This document shows positions 43,967-56,400 of a stretch of 64,000 bases of DNA, in pieces (within the stretch, counting starts at the first letter, position 1; each line of letters begins with the position of its first letter). Both the position numbers and the translations under genes were made by a program. The notes beneath the pieces are model-generated. The model was not told the origin of the DNA, did not search any database, and saw nothing but the letters and a program-made list of their open reading frames with translations. The stretch covers positions 105,728,821-105,792,820 of the forward strand of contig JBCFYV010009882.1 of the NCBI GenBank assembly GCA_039000515.1, written 5' to 3'. Origin of the DNA: Timema cristinae. Its lineage: Eukaryota; Arthropoda; Insecta; Phasmatodea; Timematidae.

Positions 43967-46417
43967 TTCATATTTTCTCCCGTCAACTTCCATTCCACCT
44001 TAAACTAGAAAGTTAAATTATATTTTAAATATGTTATTTCAAGAAATTTTTAAACACTAATTAAAGTAGTAAGAACAGTGCCTATTCTGTAGGAAATGTT
44101 ATTAAGGTGCTTTATCGTGATAAGTTTATTTTGAGCATCCTTAGCTGTACAAAGTGCAGACGTGCTTACTTTAGATGGTGCCACCCACTGTGCCAATAAT
44201 CCACTTCAAGACATATTCAGGGGTTGACATGGAATCACAACTTGCATATAAACATCCTTTTACCCTAGTGTTGTAGTTTGTTCCATGAGTAAGTTTATGA
44301 ATTGAATTCAGAAACAACAAAGAAATTGTGGAAACTCAAGTTATGTTGGGAGCCAAAGGGTGAGCACATGGTCATAGAACAGAAAACATTGCCTCAAGCT
44401 AGGAATGTTATAATGTCATCATAAGTGAAGTGGCCGTCCTATAATTCCTAGTTACAGATATGTTTTTCTGCATCTGTTTCCTAAATTTTAAGTACACATT
44501 GTTGGATATGTTGGTCATCTTTTGGTTCCAAACTTTTAATTTATCCTCTATCAAAATGAAAGAGCATTTGCCTCCATTACCACAGGTAACAAGACAGCTA
44601 TAGGCCTATAATGTTAATTTAGTCATTAGTTAATAAATTGTTTATTTAAATTGTGACACAAAATTCACTGTCTAAGACAAACTAGATGAGTTGTATGTTT
44701 CAACAATTAGTTTTCACAAACTATATGATAGGATGGAATCTAGCAAAGGAAAACTGGCCTTAGAAGGCTTGAACTATGATGATATTAATATGTATATAAA
44801 TATGTAATTAAATGTATTTGTTTTATATCAATGAAAAATGTAACGTTATCATGTGCAGCTCTGTTAGGATTTAATGGTAATTTAACTTCCTGTTAGTTAG
44901 TTTCACCCTTTTTTTTCTATACCCCCATTAGTTAATTCATATTACTTAATCCAAAATGTTCTAAGCCGCTTGCCTTAGTAATATACTTAAGTTAAATACC
45001 ATATCTAAAACTATTCATCTTTTATAAATTAATCTCTTACTTTTAGAAAATAAACTAAGTTACATGAATATATCTTTAAAAAGATTTTATTGTTGACAGC
45101 TAACCACTGATTTCATAATTGTGAGACAAAATGTTCAAAGTTTTATTTGTATTTATTTGTATTTATTTGTATTCTCCATTGCCAGTACTTACTGGTTATC
45201 TATCTAGTGTAAATCAATGCAACACTTTAACTAGATTTGAGAGTTAAGATAGCATTCCCATTGTAAGTGTAATTAGTAGTTTCTATCTATAAATTTAACA
45301 CTTTTTATACAATCATATATTAGTTGTTTGTCCCCCCCCTTTCCCCCTCTCCCACACACATTTTCATATTTTGCTATTCTCTACATTTAATAATCTTAAT
45401 TATCACAAACACAATGATAAAATAATATGCAGACCAAGAAATAGGTATACTAGTAAATATTATATTAGTGGCGAAAATATTTACCAAAAACTTAATCATT
45501 TGTTTAGTTATCTACTTGTAAACACAAATTATAAGGATTAAAATGTTATGTTGAAAAAATTATTATTATTCATTGATAAACCAACAAAATTAATATATTA
45601 CAGCTCATTCAAAAGGATTAAGATAAGCCCTTTTCATTTTATAAATTTTGTCCATGGTGTGACTTGTTTACAGGGTTGGAGTTTAAACTGTACTTATGGT
45701 ATGTTCTCATCACTCAGTAGAACACTCATTGGTCAGTTATCAGCTCACATACATTCCCTTGTGAGGTATGTAGCAAACGCATTGGTCGGATCAACGAACA
45801 TACATTCCCATGTGAGGTATATAGAGCAGAGCCTATGTACGATTGGTCAAATGGTGAGAAGGAGAGAATGTATCACAAGTACAGTTTAATATAACACTCC
45901 ATGACACACCACTGAATTTTGGGGAAAACAAAAAATTTAGTAAATAACATATTTAACGTCGTTTGTTTTTTTAGCATTTTGACCAAAAGGGGTCATTATT
46001 GCATGTGGTTCTTTATTCAATCTTGCTTCAAATAATTTTATATTAAAAATAAAATTGTGAACACGGGCTATAGTAAGATTCTGGTATAAAGTACACTACC
46101 AGAATCTAAGTATACACATGTGTTTGTACTAGTATTGGATATAAGTTAAGAGACTACAAAAATCAAAATAATGGATTCATTTAAAAAAATTACAGTATAA
46201 CATATTTTATCTCCCTTTCCTCATGTTATTTTCAAAATTTGAATTATACTTTTCTTCTTAGTTTTATCAAACTACTATCGGATACTATTACTTTTTGAAA
46301 TTTTTAACTCCTGACAACATAATTATGAAATAATATTTAATTAAATCTTATTCCTTAACCAGGTGTCATTTATCGACTATTTGAATTACTGTGCAAAATA
46401 ATACAGAAAAACATAAA
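43967..46417. other. Intergenic, no gene recognised
   Basis: AT-rich. Contains a short tandem run of TATTTGTATT at 45145-45175 and CATTGGTC-led units at 45727, 45780 and 45840 (period about 53-60). A 113-codon + frame across the latter has no domain. Confidence 0.5.
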
Positions 46418-46419
46418 TA

Positions 46420-47152
46420 CAGCAGAGTCTCATTAATCCGAACTAATTAGAACCAAGACCTATTTGGATTAAAATTATTATTATTATTATTATTAGCACC
46501 GCGTCTTACTACCCGTTCGGGTTATACGCTATTACGCTAATGTGTAATGGTAGGGTGATTATGAGATGAAATGAAGGACCTACAGTTTAACGTAGAATCC
46601 GAACCACGGTGGAGGCCTGGCACTCCCCACATTCACAAGATAACTTGTCAGAGGTGAAGGAAGGATTTGGAAATCAGATAAATCTGTGCCGGGACCGAGG
46701 ATTGAACCCCGGCCGCCAGCATAGAAGTCTGACACCTTACCACTAGACCACCAGGTCACCTTTTGGATTAAAAGATTTTCGGATTAACCTATGGTGTAAA
46801 TTAAAAATTCATTGTAAGATTTAATGGGCGTGTTTATGTGTGTGCTATTGACCAGCTGATGCAATGTTCATGAGGCGATGGCGGGATATTGCATCAGCCA
46901 ACAGGTTCATTTCATTAAGACAAAAGAGACTTGGTGATTTTATGGACATGCCAAATAAATAAATAATTGTTGTAAGTACCCTATAATATGCTATTTTCAT
47001 CAGTTTTTAAAGCAAAACAAACTGAGCGAATTTATACATTGTTTCGTTTTATTATTTTGTACTATTACAATAAATTTTGTTTTAAAATTAATTTGGTTTT
47101 TTCTTTCACTTTTGTCCAGATTAGTGTAGTTCGGATTAACGAGACTCTACTG
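46420..47152. mobile_element. pogo/Tigger-type element with nested SINE
   Basis: Inverted ends CAGCAGAGTCTCATTAATCC.../...GGATTAACGAGACTCTACTG, flanked by TA at 46418-46419 and 47153-47154. No transposase domain recognised. A family-A SINE is inserted 54 bp inside the left end. Confidence 0.87.
46475..46760 (-). mobile_element. SINE family A nested in pogo element
   Basis: Reverse: (TTA)n, GCACCGCGTCTTACTACCCG, ACCCGTTCGGGT hairpin, then head ending GACCACCAGGTCACC at 46760. The duplication TTTGGATTAAAA is on both sides. Confidence 0.95.
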
Positions 47153-47634
47153 TAATATAATATGGCAAAACTATATGGTTTAAAACTTGAAATATATAGT
47201 TTCAGATACAATTTTAGCAACGTGTTGTTTTTTATATTAGACCTATATATTAAATAGAAAAATTTCAGCACAAGGGTCTAGTACTAGAGATTTATTGTTG
47301 TTTTGGATTATTTATTATTATGTTGCAGATTTAGATTAGCTTTGTTAAGTTTTACCTGTGAAACCAACACTGAGAATATTTAACGTTTAAAATATTTTTT
47401 AGATTTATATAAGATCATGAAGTTTTAATTTAAAATGTCCAAGAGTTATATTTCAAATTAAAATATCTAATGAGTTATACACAGTATTTCTGCCATATTA
47501 TATTATTTATGTTTTTCCATATTATTTTACACCATCTATTGTACAATATCTTAACGCTTGAAGAAGTATTTTAAGTAATTGGGAAATTACACCTGGTTAA
47601 GGGAATGAAGTCAAATACCTTTGGCTTACACACT

Positions 47635-47976
47635 CAGGGCTGTGGAGTCAGCACACCAAGCCTTCGACTCTGACTCTTCTATTTTTCTACTGTCCAGCTC
47701 CAACTCCTTCAGAAATATCTAAGTACGGTATATTAATTAGTAATAAAAACTATACTATAATGAAACTCCCAGAAACAGATTATGTCATGGGAAACTTTTT
47801 TGGCATTGTGAATTATATTTGAATAAATTTGTCAATTCAAGTAACAAATATTGGTCCTAAATAATAAAAAAGTACAAAATTAGAATAATATAGTTACCAT
47901 ATATTGTTATAATATTACAAGTTTTTATTGTGAAGCCAGAGTCAGTAGATTTTTACTGACTTCAACTCCACAACTA
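47635..47976. mobile_element. hAT-like non-autonomous element
   Basis: Starts CAGGGCTGTGGAGTCAGC, a familiar hAT end, and finishes with a partly matching inverse (CTTCAACTCCACAACTAG) near 47960-47976. Degenerate; the right border is approximate. Confidence 0.5.
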
Positions 47977-49900
47977 GTCCACAGCGTTGCAGTGCCAATA
48001 TTTTATAATTATGTTGTCAAGACTTGTTTTAAGTTCAAAGCAATTCTTTAACCATTATTTGATACAAATGTAGATGTATACATAGGGATTTTATCATCTC
48101 TTTAAGTTAGTGTAAATTAGATTAAACATTAACAGGACTTTAAATTAATATATCAATCCAGGAGTAAGCCAAGAATTTCTAGTATTTCCATTTTCAGTTT
48201 GTAGAGTCCATCTATTTCTTTAATATCTGCAGTTTCAGGTCTGGTTCTTTTATAAGAATACCAAGGCCAACGCCAGAGGGGGTAATCAAAAGTTTTTCGC
48301 CACCTGAGCCTATTTTCATGAATGTTTCTTTAACTAAATTTTATGAATATCAATAAATAATCGAGCCGATTTGAAATTTACTATTTAGATCCATGTCATT
48401 ATTATAATTAATTTTATTTAAAATATAAATAGTAAAAAGGATGAGTTAAACTTTGAATTGATGGGAATGATGAAATTGAAGCCAAAATATTGGCAAACAT
48501 TCCATGGTATTTCTGTGCTACCAGTTGTAATGGTAGTAATTTCACTCAAAGCTGATTCTTTTGGTTTTAAAATTATAAAGTGAGTCAATTATCTTCTCTC
48601 AGTAATGTTTGTCTCTTTGTACAGGAGATAAGATGATAGATTTTGAATACGTACTTAATTTCTTAACCCAAATATTTGAAAATAGTTATCAACTTGCTTT
48701 TAGTTAGTATTATTAGAAAGTACATGATGACATATTTCAAGAGCAGCTCATGAGTTGTCGCCAGGGTAAGCCCAACTTGACTGAACTGTTCTCTCCTTCC
48801 CAATATCCATTTGACCAACCATGTGCATTGGATTTAGAAGAGATCAAAATTGACACTTAGTAGGAGGGATCAGTTTATTAAGAGATTCCTATCAAGCCAG
48901 GCTGACATTTATACACATAATGATCAGATTGTTAATATTTAAACATTTCAGAATGCTCAAATTTGTTGGGTATGGGCTGGATTATTCTTTGGCAAGATGA
49001 TATAAAGACCAAAATAAAGTAAATGTTTCTTAGCAAGAGATAGAGGTTAATAATTTGTAAAAACTTAAAGACTTTAGAACCTAGATAATTCACTAGTTAG
49101 TTAATGCTATAGTTTATGTTCCATTTCTATATAAGAATGATTTTTGAGTTCTAGTTTTGGTCCTCATAAATGATTGCTTCTCATTACTGTAGTTAAGAGT
49201 TTTGGTTCAACTCATTATATTTTATTTAATACCGGTATAGCATTTTGTCACAAATAATACCTAAACCTTTGGTGGCTTGTTGGTTGTTGACAGTTTTAGC
49301 TTTGTTTGACAGGATTGCACTAGTATACTTCTCTCCCCTTCACCAACCACACACACAATAAAGTATAGTTTTGTCAAATTTAACTGGGACAAGCTGTCAC
49401 TTTAATCAAAAAATACCAATGGTCTTACCACTGATCTATCTAGGTTACATTATTTTATTAATATTTGTAGTACTAATACTAAGTGCAGGTCAAACTTTCA
49501 AAGTCACCAAGGGGCTCAATAAAAGTCAAGATCTAATTCCCAATAAGGACTCCAACACACAAGACACTTATAGTTTTGAATGTACTTATGTAAATTATAA
49601 AAGTAGTTTGATAATTTGAAATGTGGTGTGTGTGTATATATATATATATAATTATTTAGCCTAAATGCAATAAAACTATTTTAGGTGCTAATAGCATAGG
49701 TGTGATAATTACCAGAAAAATCACAAAATAAGATTGAAAACAAATTAAATATATGAGTGCATTTACAAATAAAAAAAAAATCTACTCAGCTGGTCACCAT
49801 GTCTATGGTTACCAATTTGTATAATAAAACTGACATATTCATACCTTTGTATACACTCATCTATTAGATTATTATTATTATTAAATGATCTGTTTGACAA
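47977..49900. other. Intergenic, no gene recognised
   Basis: AT-rich. The block 48745-48850 (GAGCAGCTCATGAG, CTTGACTGAACTG) resembles 28255-28390. The 82-codon + frame at 49371 shows hydrophobic residues but no family. (TA)n near 49636. Confidence 0.45.
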
Positions 49901-51015
49901 CAGGTTCATTCATTTTGTCAGTGAACTTAGACCGCCAGTGCTCCCTGTCCTCTGCCTCTTACTTTAGCTTCCAGAATTTTCTTCTTTCCTTCAAGTCATC
50001 TAGTATTTGAATCCTCATCCGTCCTAAGCTCCTCTTTCCCTCGACCTTTCCTTCTATAACATCATGGAGAAGACACTCCCTCCTTAGTATAGGTTTGATC
50101 TGGTTTGCTTTGTGGCGAGGAATCCCATCAAAACTGGTTCTCTTCTCACCCACTCTTCTTAGGGCTTGTTAATTTGTCACCCTGTCTGTCCACCTGATCA
50201 CCAGCACCACATTTCAAAGCTCTCCACGTATTTCTTATCCATCATCCTAAGAGTCTCCATACAGTGCAATGCTCGAATGTAACTTTTCATTAGTTTCTTC
50301 CTCAGTTCCAAACTCAACTTGCTAGTCAGCAGTAACTTCTTCTTGTTGAAAGCTTCCTTGGCCATGACAATCCTCGAACTAATTTATTTAGTGCAGTTGG
50401 CATCCTTTGACAGCAGACTGCCCAGGTCCTAGTTTCCATTTTGATTTTCAAATGCTTTTTTATTTTTTTGAATCCGCATCACTTTTTACTCCTCAATGTT
50501 GGTCTCCATGCCATTTCCTCTCCCTATCTCTACCAGAGAGTCCATCATTTCCCTCAACTTCTCTTTATTTCTGGCCAGCAATGCTAGAACATCTGCAAAA
50601 TTGGTTGTGTTGAAGATGTGTCCTCCTATCCTGAAATTGCCATATCCCTCCAGAGATTCCTTGACCAGCCACTCTCCACACAGGTTGAACAGACTGAGTG
50701 ACAAACAGCATCCCTGTCTACACTCCTCTTCTTATCTCTACGCTCTTGGTCTCTCCATCATTCAGCCTCACCTTCACTCGCTGTCCCAGGTACAGGTTTG
50801 CAATAAGTCTTCTGTCCTTCCAGTTGATCCTGATCTTCTTGATATTTCCATCAGATTCTTCTACTTCACTCTACCGAAAGCCTTTTGCCAGTCAATGAAA
50901 CCAATGTATACGTCTTCCATAACTTCCAGAACTCTTTCTGAAATTATTCTCAGCATACCGATGGCATCTCAGGTTCCTTTTCCTTTTCTGAATCCAAACT
51001 GGAGAGGGAAATGAT
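49900..51015 (-). mobile_element. LINE reverse-transcriptase fragment
   Basis: On the minus strand: a GQRVKVRLNDGETKSVEIRRG block and then LFNLCGEWLVKESLEGYGNF with FADVLALLARNKEKLREMMD, matching the fingers/palm of LINE reverse transcriptases; FADV stands where YADD is expected, so the catalytic aspartates are damaged. Further along, RHKANQIKPILRRECLLHDVI and GKRSLGRMRIQILDDLKERR match the C-terminal end of the same polyprotein. Frames are broken. The 172-codon + frame opposite it is a shadow. Confidence 0.88.
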
Positions 51016-51984
51016 CATGAAAATAGAACTAACCAGGATCACTGGGCAGAATGATCTTCATTCACAAGACAAAGATAATGAGTTTAATTCCTTCAACGAG
51101 ATTTCATTTTTCAATTAATTGAAATATGGTTTGTTATTTATGTCATTATTTGCATTAAACCAGATATCTATTGGCAGATTAATTTAGAATAATGTTAAAC
51201 CTGCAAAATTATGGTTGAATATTTAAAGGAGTGTCTAGTACCCTATTTTCTTGTTCTTTCTCATTAATAATCATTTCACTAAAAATGATTCCATATAAAA
51301 CCATACAATTTCACAAACTTTCCAACAGTATGAATTAAAATCAATCATCTTTAATACAAATAAAACTTGAAGACGGTGACAAATCACAGACACATGTAGT
51401 TGCCATAAAAGAAAAACTAAAATGTATATAAAATAAGGAGAAGGGAATCAAAATAATAAACATGAAGATATAACCTTACTATCAATTAATTGAGAGAATT
51501 AACAAAAATCATGGTTTTAAATTGACAATATGATTTTATTGATGTTATTAGAAATGAAAATGTTGTTTTATTCATAACATATTTTTTAAATGATTTGATT
51601 ATTTGAAGCATTATTGCAAAACTTTTTACAACTTCTTGAGAGTTATGAATATGTTTGTATGTAAGAAGGTAATGCATTGGTAAATTTAGGGATCCCTTTA
51701 TTGGGCAGGTCTTGCAATGGTCAAAATATATTCTCTATCATTTTAGAAGTGGGTTTATTCCAAGTTTAGTAATACACATTTAAAATAAACCTTGACATTT
51801 GAGGTACAACTGCACTGAGTGTATGGATGTAAAATTTGTGGATTTGCCAATAGTGTACCATAGGTATGTGAAAGTATATTTAATATATGATTTGTTTTAA
51901 AATAACAGTTATAAACTGAAATTGATGAAAATGGTCAACTTTATATATGTAGAATAAATAACACAAATTGAAGCATAGAAATTG
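51016..51984. other. Intergenic, no gene recognised
   Basis: AT-rich; no domain in any frame and no repeat identified. Confidence 0.45.
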
Positions 51985-51999
51985 ATTGAATATGTCTAT

Positions 52000-52288
52000 T
52001 ATTATTATTATTATTATTATTAGCACCGCGTCTTACTACCCATTCGGGTTATACGCACTCGCGATAATGTGTAATGGTAGGGTGATTGTGAGATGAAATG
52101 GAGGACCTACAGTTTAATGTGGAATCCGAACCACGGTGGAGGCCTGGCATTCCCCACATTCACAAGATGTCTTGTCAGAGGTGAAGGAAGGGTTTGGTAA
52201 TCAGATAAATCTATGCCGGGACCGAGGATTGAACCCCGGCCGCCAGCATAGAAGTCTGACACCTTACCCCTAGACCGCCAGGTCACCA
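52000..52288 (-). mobile_element. SINE family A, full length, 15-bp perfect target duplication
   Basis: (TTA)n, tail ACCCATTCGGGT, complete head ending CGCCAGGTCACC. The perfect duplication ATTGAATATGTCTAT lies at 51985-51999 and 52289-52303, so this is a recent insertion. Confidence 0.96.
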
Positions 52289-52814
52289 ATTGAATATGTC
52301 TATGAAAACACTTTTATTAGTTTAGTAAAGTAACTGTTTTTAACTTAGCCAGAGCTACAAAAAAAGTTAATAAACGCTACTTTTTTGTTCACTATCCAAT
52401 TTTTCAACCAAAGAGTCTGAATAGAATTTATTATATATTCCTGAAACATGAATGCAAGTTTGTTTTATGGCGAGCCAAACATTGTTTTAAAACCCCAATA
52501 ATATTTGTATCTAATTAGTACACATCTTATTGCCTAATTGACCTACTTTGTAATGTGAAAATTACTTTTTAAATTGCTTAAAGCCCTAGTGACTTTATTT
52601 AATATCCCTGACTTTTATCTGTCACATCAAACTCTCTGAATTTCCCATGATTTCCCTTGCTATCCAGGTACACATTAACTTTGGGTCTGGGTATGAGTTA
52701 ATACTGTTTTCTAACTATACTGAACTTTTTACAAACAATTTTAATTAATGGCAAACAGTATTTTCTCAATATATATTATTTTAAACAAATGCTCATTATA
52801 CTAAATTATATAAA

Positions 52815-52821
52815 CCTCTCT

Positions 52822-52852
<31 letters not shown>
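52815..52852. repeat. (GA)n microsatellite
   Basis: CTCTCTGAGAGAGAG run followed by GGGAGAGAGG; the start is self-complementary. Confidence 0.85.
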
Positions 52853-52889
52853 GTATTGTGATGATCAAAAAGATCAAACTCAAGATGTT

Positions 52890-53360
52890 GATGGTAGTCG
52901 AAGTTTCATGACAGCCTGAATTTTAAAAAAAGTTGTTTTCACAATGCTGTCTGTGTGTCCGTATCTCGACTAGAGCCGAAACCATTTTACCGATCACACT
53001 GAAGCTTGGTATCTAGAGTTTTCATAAGGTTTCACCAAGGAGTTTTTAGAATTAAATATCTCTCCACCAAATTGGTAGTTTACTGGAGGACAAAAAGAGA
53101 AACAACCTATTTATTCAAAATTCGCTCATTAACAATTTTGATTCAAATTCACATCAAGGCACTGTTTAAAATTACAAATAAAATGGTGTGTATCATTTTC
53201 CCGGGATGACTTGTAGAGTACTTTAAGTGTATATCTCCGCAGCTCTTTGAGATACAAATAGCTGATCACTGTAAAGTTGTTGGACCACTATATATTAAAA
53301 AAAATTATTTGGAATATTTTTTTATAAAACCAATTGTTTTCAAGCTATTGGTAAATATAT
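52890..53360. repeat. Dispersed repeat family (copy 2)
   Basis: Ordered similarity to 6228-6690: GAAGTTTCATGACAGCCTGA, CTGTGTGTCCGTATCTCGAC, GGTAGTTTACTGGAGGA, AGGCACTGTTTAAAATTAC, TTTTTTTATAAAACC. This copy keeps a stretch (CTAGAGCCGAAACCATTTTA) lost in the first. Confidence 0.75.
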
Positions 53361-54596
53361 TTTTTAAATTGTGTTGAATGTTAGGCTCTTTGGTGAAAAG
53401 AGATAGTCATCTTTTTTCAATATGTTTTTCTAAAAGTATGTTATTTCGTTCCATTATATCTGCAACCATATCTCTTATTTTGTTTCACATATCTTCTGAG
53501 TTTTAAGTAAATGTCTCCATTTTTAGGTAAAGGGGTGATAAGGTCTGTGCGGTGCACCATACCTTTTATTTACTAGTATGCTCTTTAAATGATTATGGAA
53601 TATTTAGTGGAAAATTAATATATGATTAGATACCGATGTATCTTTCATAAAAAAGTCATACTTTTTAAAATCTACAAACAATATAAAATATTATAAAATA
53701 CATTTAAATGTTTTAAAAATAAATTTGTTCTTTAAGTTAACATATTAATATTTGTGATATCAGCATATGTGATATTGTTCTAGGAGCACAGATGTGGGAA
53801 TAAAACATTTGGCTTGTGAATAAAATATCCCACTAGTTGATTATGTTCACTCTATTCTGCTGCGCATCATATAATGTTGGATCCACAAATTAATTGAAAG
53901 TTACTCAATGGCAATGCTAAAATAATATCACTGTACATATGATCTGCCCAATATATACTTATATTAATCTTATATATTAGTTATAAATATATTAATAATA
54001 CTCAAATTTAACTGATGCATGGTTAAAATATTTTAAATAAGGTTTAATTATTCTTAAATGCAAATAATGCTAACTATAGTAACAATTATATGTGTTGTAC
54101 ATTTTATTTCACTGAAATACATGTTATATATACTAGGTAATAATAAATATGTATAGGAGTAGTCTTAAGTAATTTAAATTAAGGTTTAATTAAAAGAACT
54201 ATAGATGTGTTTATACATTAAGTCCCTTTTTTTTAATCTAGATATACAAATACCAATTATTTCATTTTTTTTTTTTGTGTGTGACCAATTTATTACCATG
54301 CAATATCAAATATTGATCCGTAATCTCTGGGAAAGCAAATAGTTTTTCAGGAATCAATGTATTTATTACCAACTAACAATTTTGTAGGAAAAACAAAGCT
54401 GTAGTATTTTTGTGAGGAACTTCATTGGATCCAAATGTTATACTTAAAATTTGTATAAAATAACTATAAATTATTATTTTATAATAATAGTATAGGACAT
54501 TATTTGTTACTGTTATGGAGAACAATAAAATATAAACCATTCAATAAAATATATATAATGATGCTCTTCTTTATTTACAAGTAAATATCTTATTTT
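53361..54596. other. Intergenic, very AT-rich, no gene seen
   Basis: No open frame of note and no recognised element. Confidence 0.5.
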
Positions 54597-54846
54597 TTAT
54601 TTAGCATCGTGTCTAACTACCCGTTCGGGTTATATGCTTAGTACTAATTACGCTAATGGATTAGGAATTGGGATGGTTGAATTTTAGAGGAAGTAAACCC
54701 ACATTTGCGTGAAGGGAGAGTGTAAAACCATTTAGGGAAAACCACCCCTAGTTCACCCGACCGAGATTCGAACCTCGGTCTCCCTGTCCTCGGCAGTCGA
54801 GCTCAACACGTCTAGCGCATTAGCCAACTACACCACCGAGGCGGGT
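54597..54846 (-). mobile_element. SINE family B, complete
   Basis: Reverse: tail ACCCGTTCGGGT, middle with ATTTGCGTGAAGGGAGAG, then GAGATTCGAACCTCGGTCTC (B box) and GCGCATTAGCCAACTACACC ACCGAGGCGGG head. One of the best-preserved family-B heads with the copy at 4431. Confidence 0.9.
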
Positions 54847-55085
54847 TGTTATATTATGTGTGTATCATCAGACATGTTTTAACTTAAATTTTTGAAAATG
54901 CTATGGAGAAGTTTCTATAATTTTTGGAGGTTTAAGGGAATCCATATGCAAACACCAATTTTTTAGGAATAAATGCATCAATAAAATCATATGAAGGGAC
55001 AGTAAGATAAAATCCCAATTCTTATTACTGAAGTAATAGTAGGTCTATGCATTAAGAAATAACTTAAGGTGTTGATGATCATTTT

Positions 55086-55299
55086 AACATGCTAATGGTT
55101 TTAGGGATAAGGGATATTATATTTAGAGGAAATGTACCCGCATTTGAATGGAGGAAGAGTGGAAAACCATTTTGGAAAAACTACCCTCAGTACAGCCGAC
55201 TAAGATTCTAACCTTAATCTCCACATCATTAACAGTCTAATAAATCTAGTCTATTGCGAGAGTAGCGCCTTAGGCCATGAAGTCACCAAAGCGGGAAAT
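55086..55299 (-). mobile_element. SINE family B, tail missing
   Basis: Contains GTGGAAAACCATTTTGGAAA, ACCTTAATCTCCACATCATT and GCGAGAGTAGCGCCTTAGGC in family order, ending CACCAAAGCGGG. The hairpin tail is absent. Confidence 0.75.
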
Positions 55300-55599
55300 G
55301 GTACCTATCTATTAATAGGAGAGATTATGATGGTAGCTGTTGTGACTCTTATAAAAATAAACCATATTGTTATTATAAAATAATTTATAGAAATATTTTG
55401 AAATTTACATTTGATAGAGATTCTGTACCATTCACAAATATTTTCAAACACACCACAGTGAGTATAAATTGAAACCAATCCTGAGACTTGGAAAAGTGTC
55501 CAAAGTAAATTAGCAGTTTTGTTCAGCCACCTTCCAAATTTTCAGAATTAATGTAAATATATTACACCACAAAGCATATTTTTTCTTTCAAAAATCAAC

Positions 55600-56400
55600 T
55601 CTCTGTAGTGTTTGCCAAAAAAGCAAGTGACACTGGCTCCCTCTACCCAATAGGTAGCTAACCTTAACAACATGTCGCCATGACTTTCTATTAGTTGGTT
55701 TTGACACTGGTGACAATGAGTCCAAGAGGCAAGGGATAGGTCATATATAAGCCGCTTGTGCGTATGAGTACACACAGTGCCAGTAACATAAATCTACAGA
55801 ACGTTGTAATAAATCAGTGCCGGTCAGAGAGAGTAGTAACATAAATCTACACAACACAAAGTACTCAAAACACGGAACATGTAAAATCACAGAAAAATAA
55901 TCTGTGGTTCAACTAAACTGTATCATTTAAAATTATATCTTCAGTACAGAAGGTGAAATCATCTTAATAAATCGTGTGCAATTTTAAAGGTCTTACTTAT
56001 TTCATAAGTGTAAGAGATATCACTATAATTGGCGCTCGATCATGGGGAAATAAATACCAATTATCTAATCAAATAACGAGAACATTTTAATCGGTGCTCG
56101 ATCACGGGGCTATATATACCAATTATCTCACAGTATAGACCGAAACGTAATAATTGGCGCCCAATCGCGGGGTAGTAATTACAAGAACGCTATAAAAGGC
56201 GCCCATCGCGGACGCGTATCATAATAATTGGCGCCCAACGTAGGTCATAATAAATCCGTATCATAATAATTAGCGCCACATCGCGGGTCAAATGTCAATA
56301 AATAAACCGAAACGTAATAATTGGCGCCCAACATGGGGCGTGTAATGTAACGATTGGCGCCCAACGTGGGGCAAGTGAAAACTGCTACTACTCAAGATAA
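55600..56400 (+). mobile_element. LTR-retroelement 5' fragment with multiple primer sites
   Basis: The last 350 bp is a leader-like region with eight primer-binding-site-like modules. Upstream sequence looks like an LTR: a TATA-like CATATATAAG at 55743 and AATAAA-type signals near 55808 and 55966. Exact LTR borders are not certain, and no gag or pol follows after 56400, so this is a truncated or internally deleted copy. Confidence 0.6.
56030..56372 (+). repeat. Eight primer-binding-site-like modules in tandem
   Basis: Modules at 56030, 56091, 56155, 56197, 56229, 56271, 56322 and 56355. The last, TGGCGCCCAACGTGGGGC, is a perfect 18-base tRNA-Lys (Lys1,2 type) primer site; the seventh differs by one base and the others by more. 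Most are preceded by ATAATT or TAATT. Confidence 0.85.

Noticed and set aside
45548..45889. 113-codon + frame
   Set aside because: Covers local tandem units led by CATTGGTC; no domain, no splice support.
50496..51014. 172-codon + strand open frame
   Set aside because: Antisense to a LINE reverse-transcriptase fragment whose minus-strand frames match the family.
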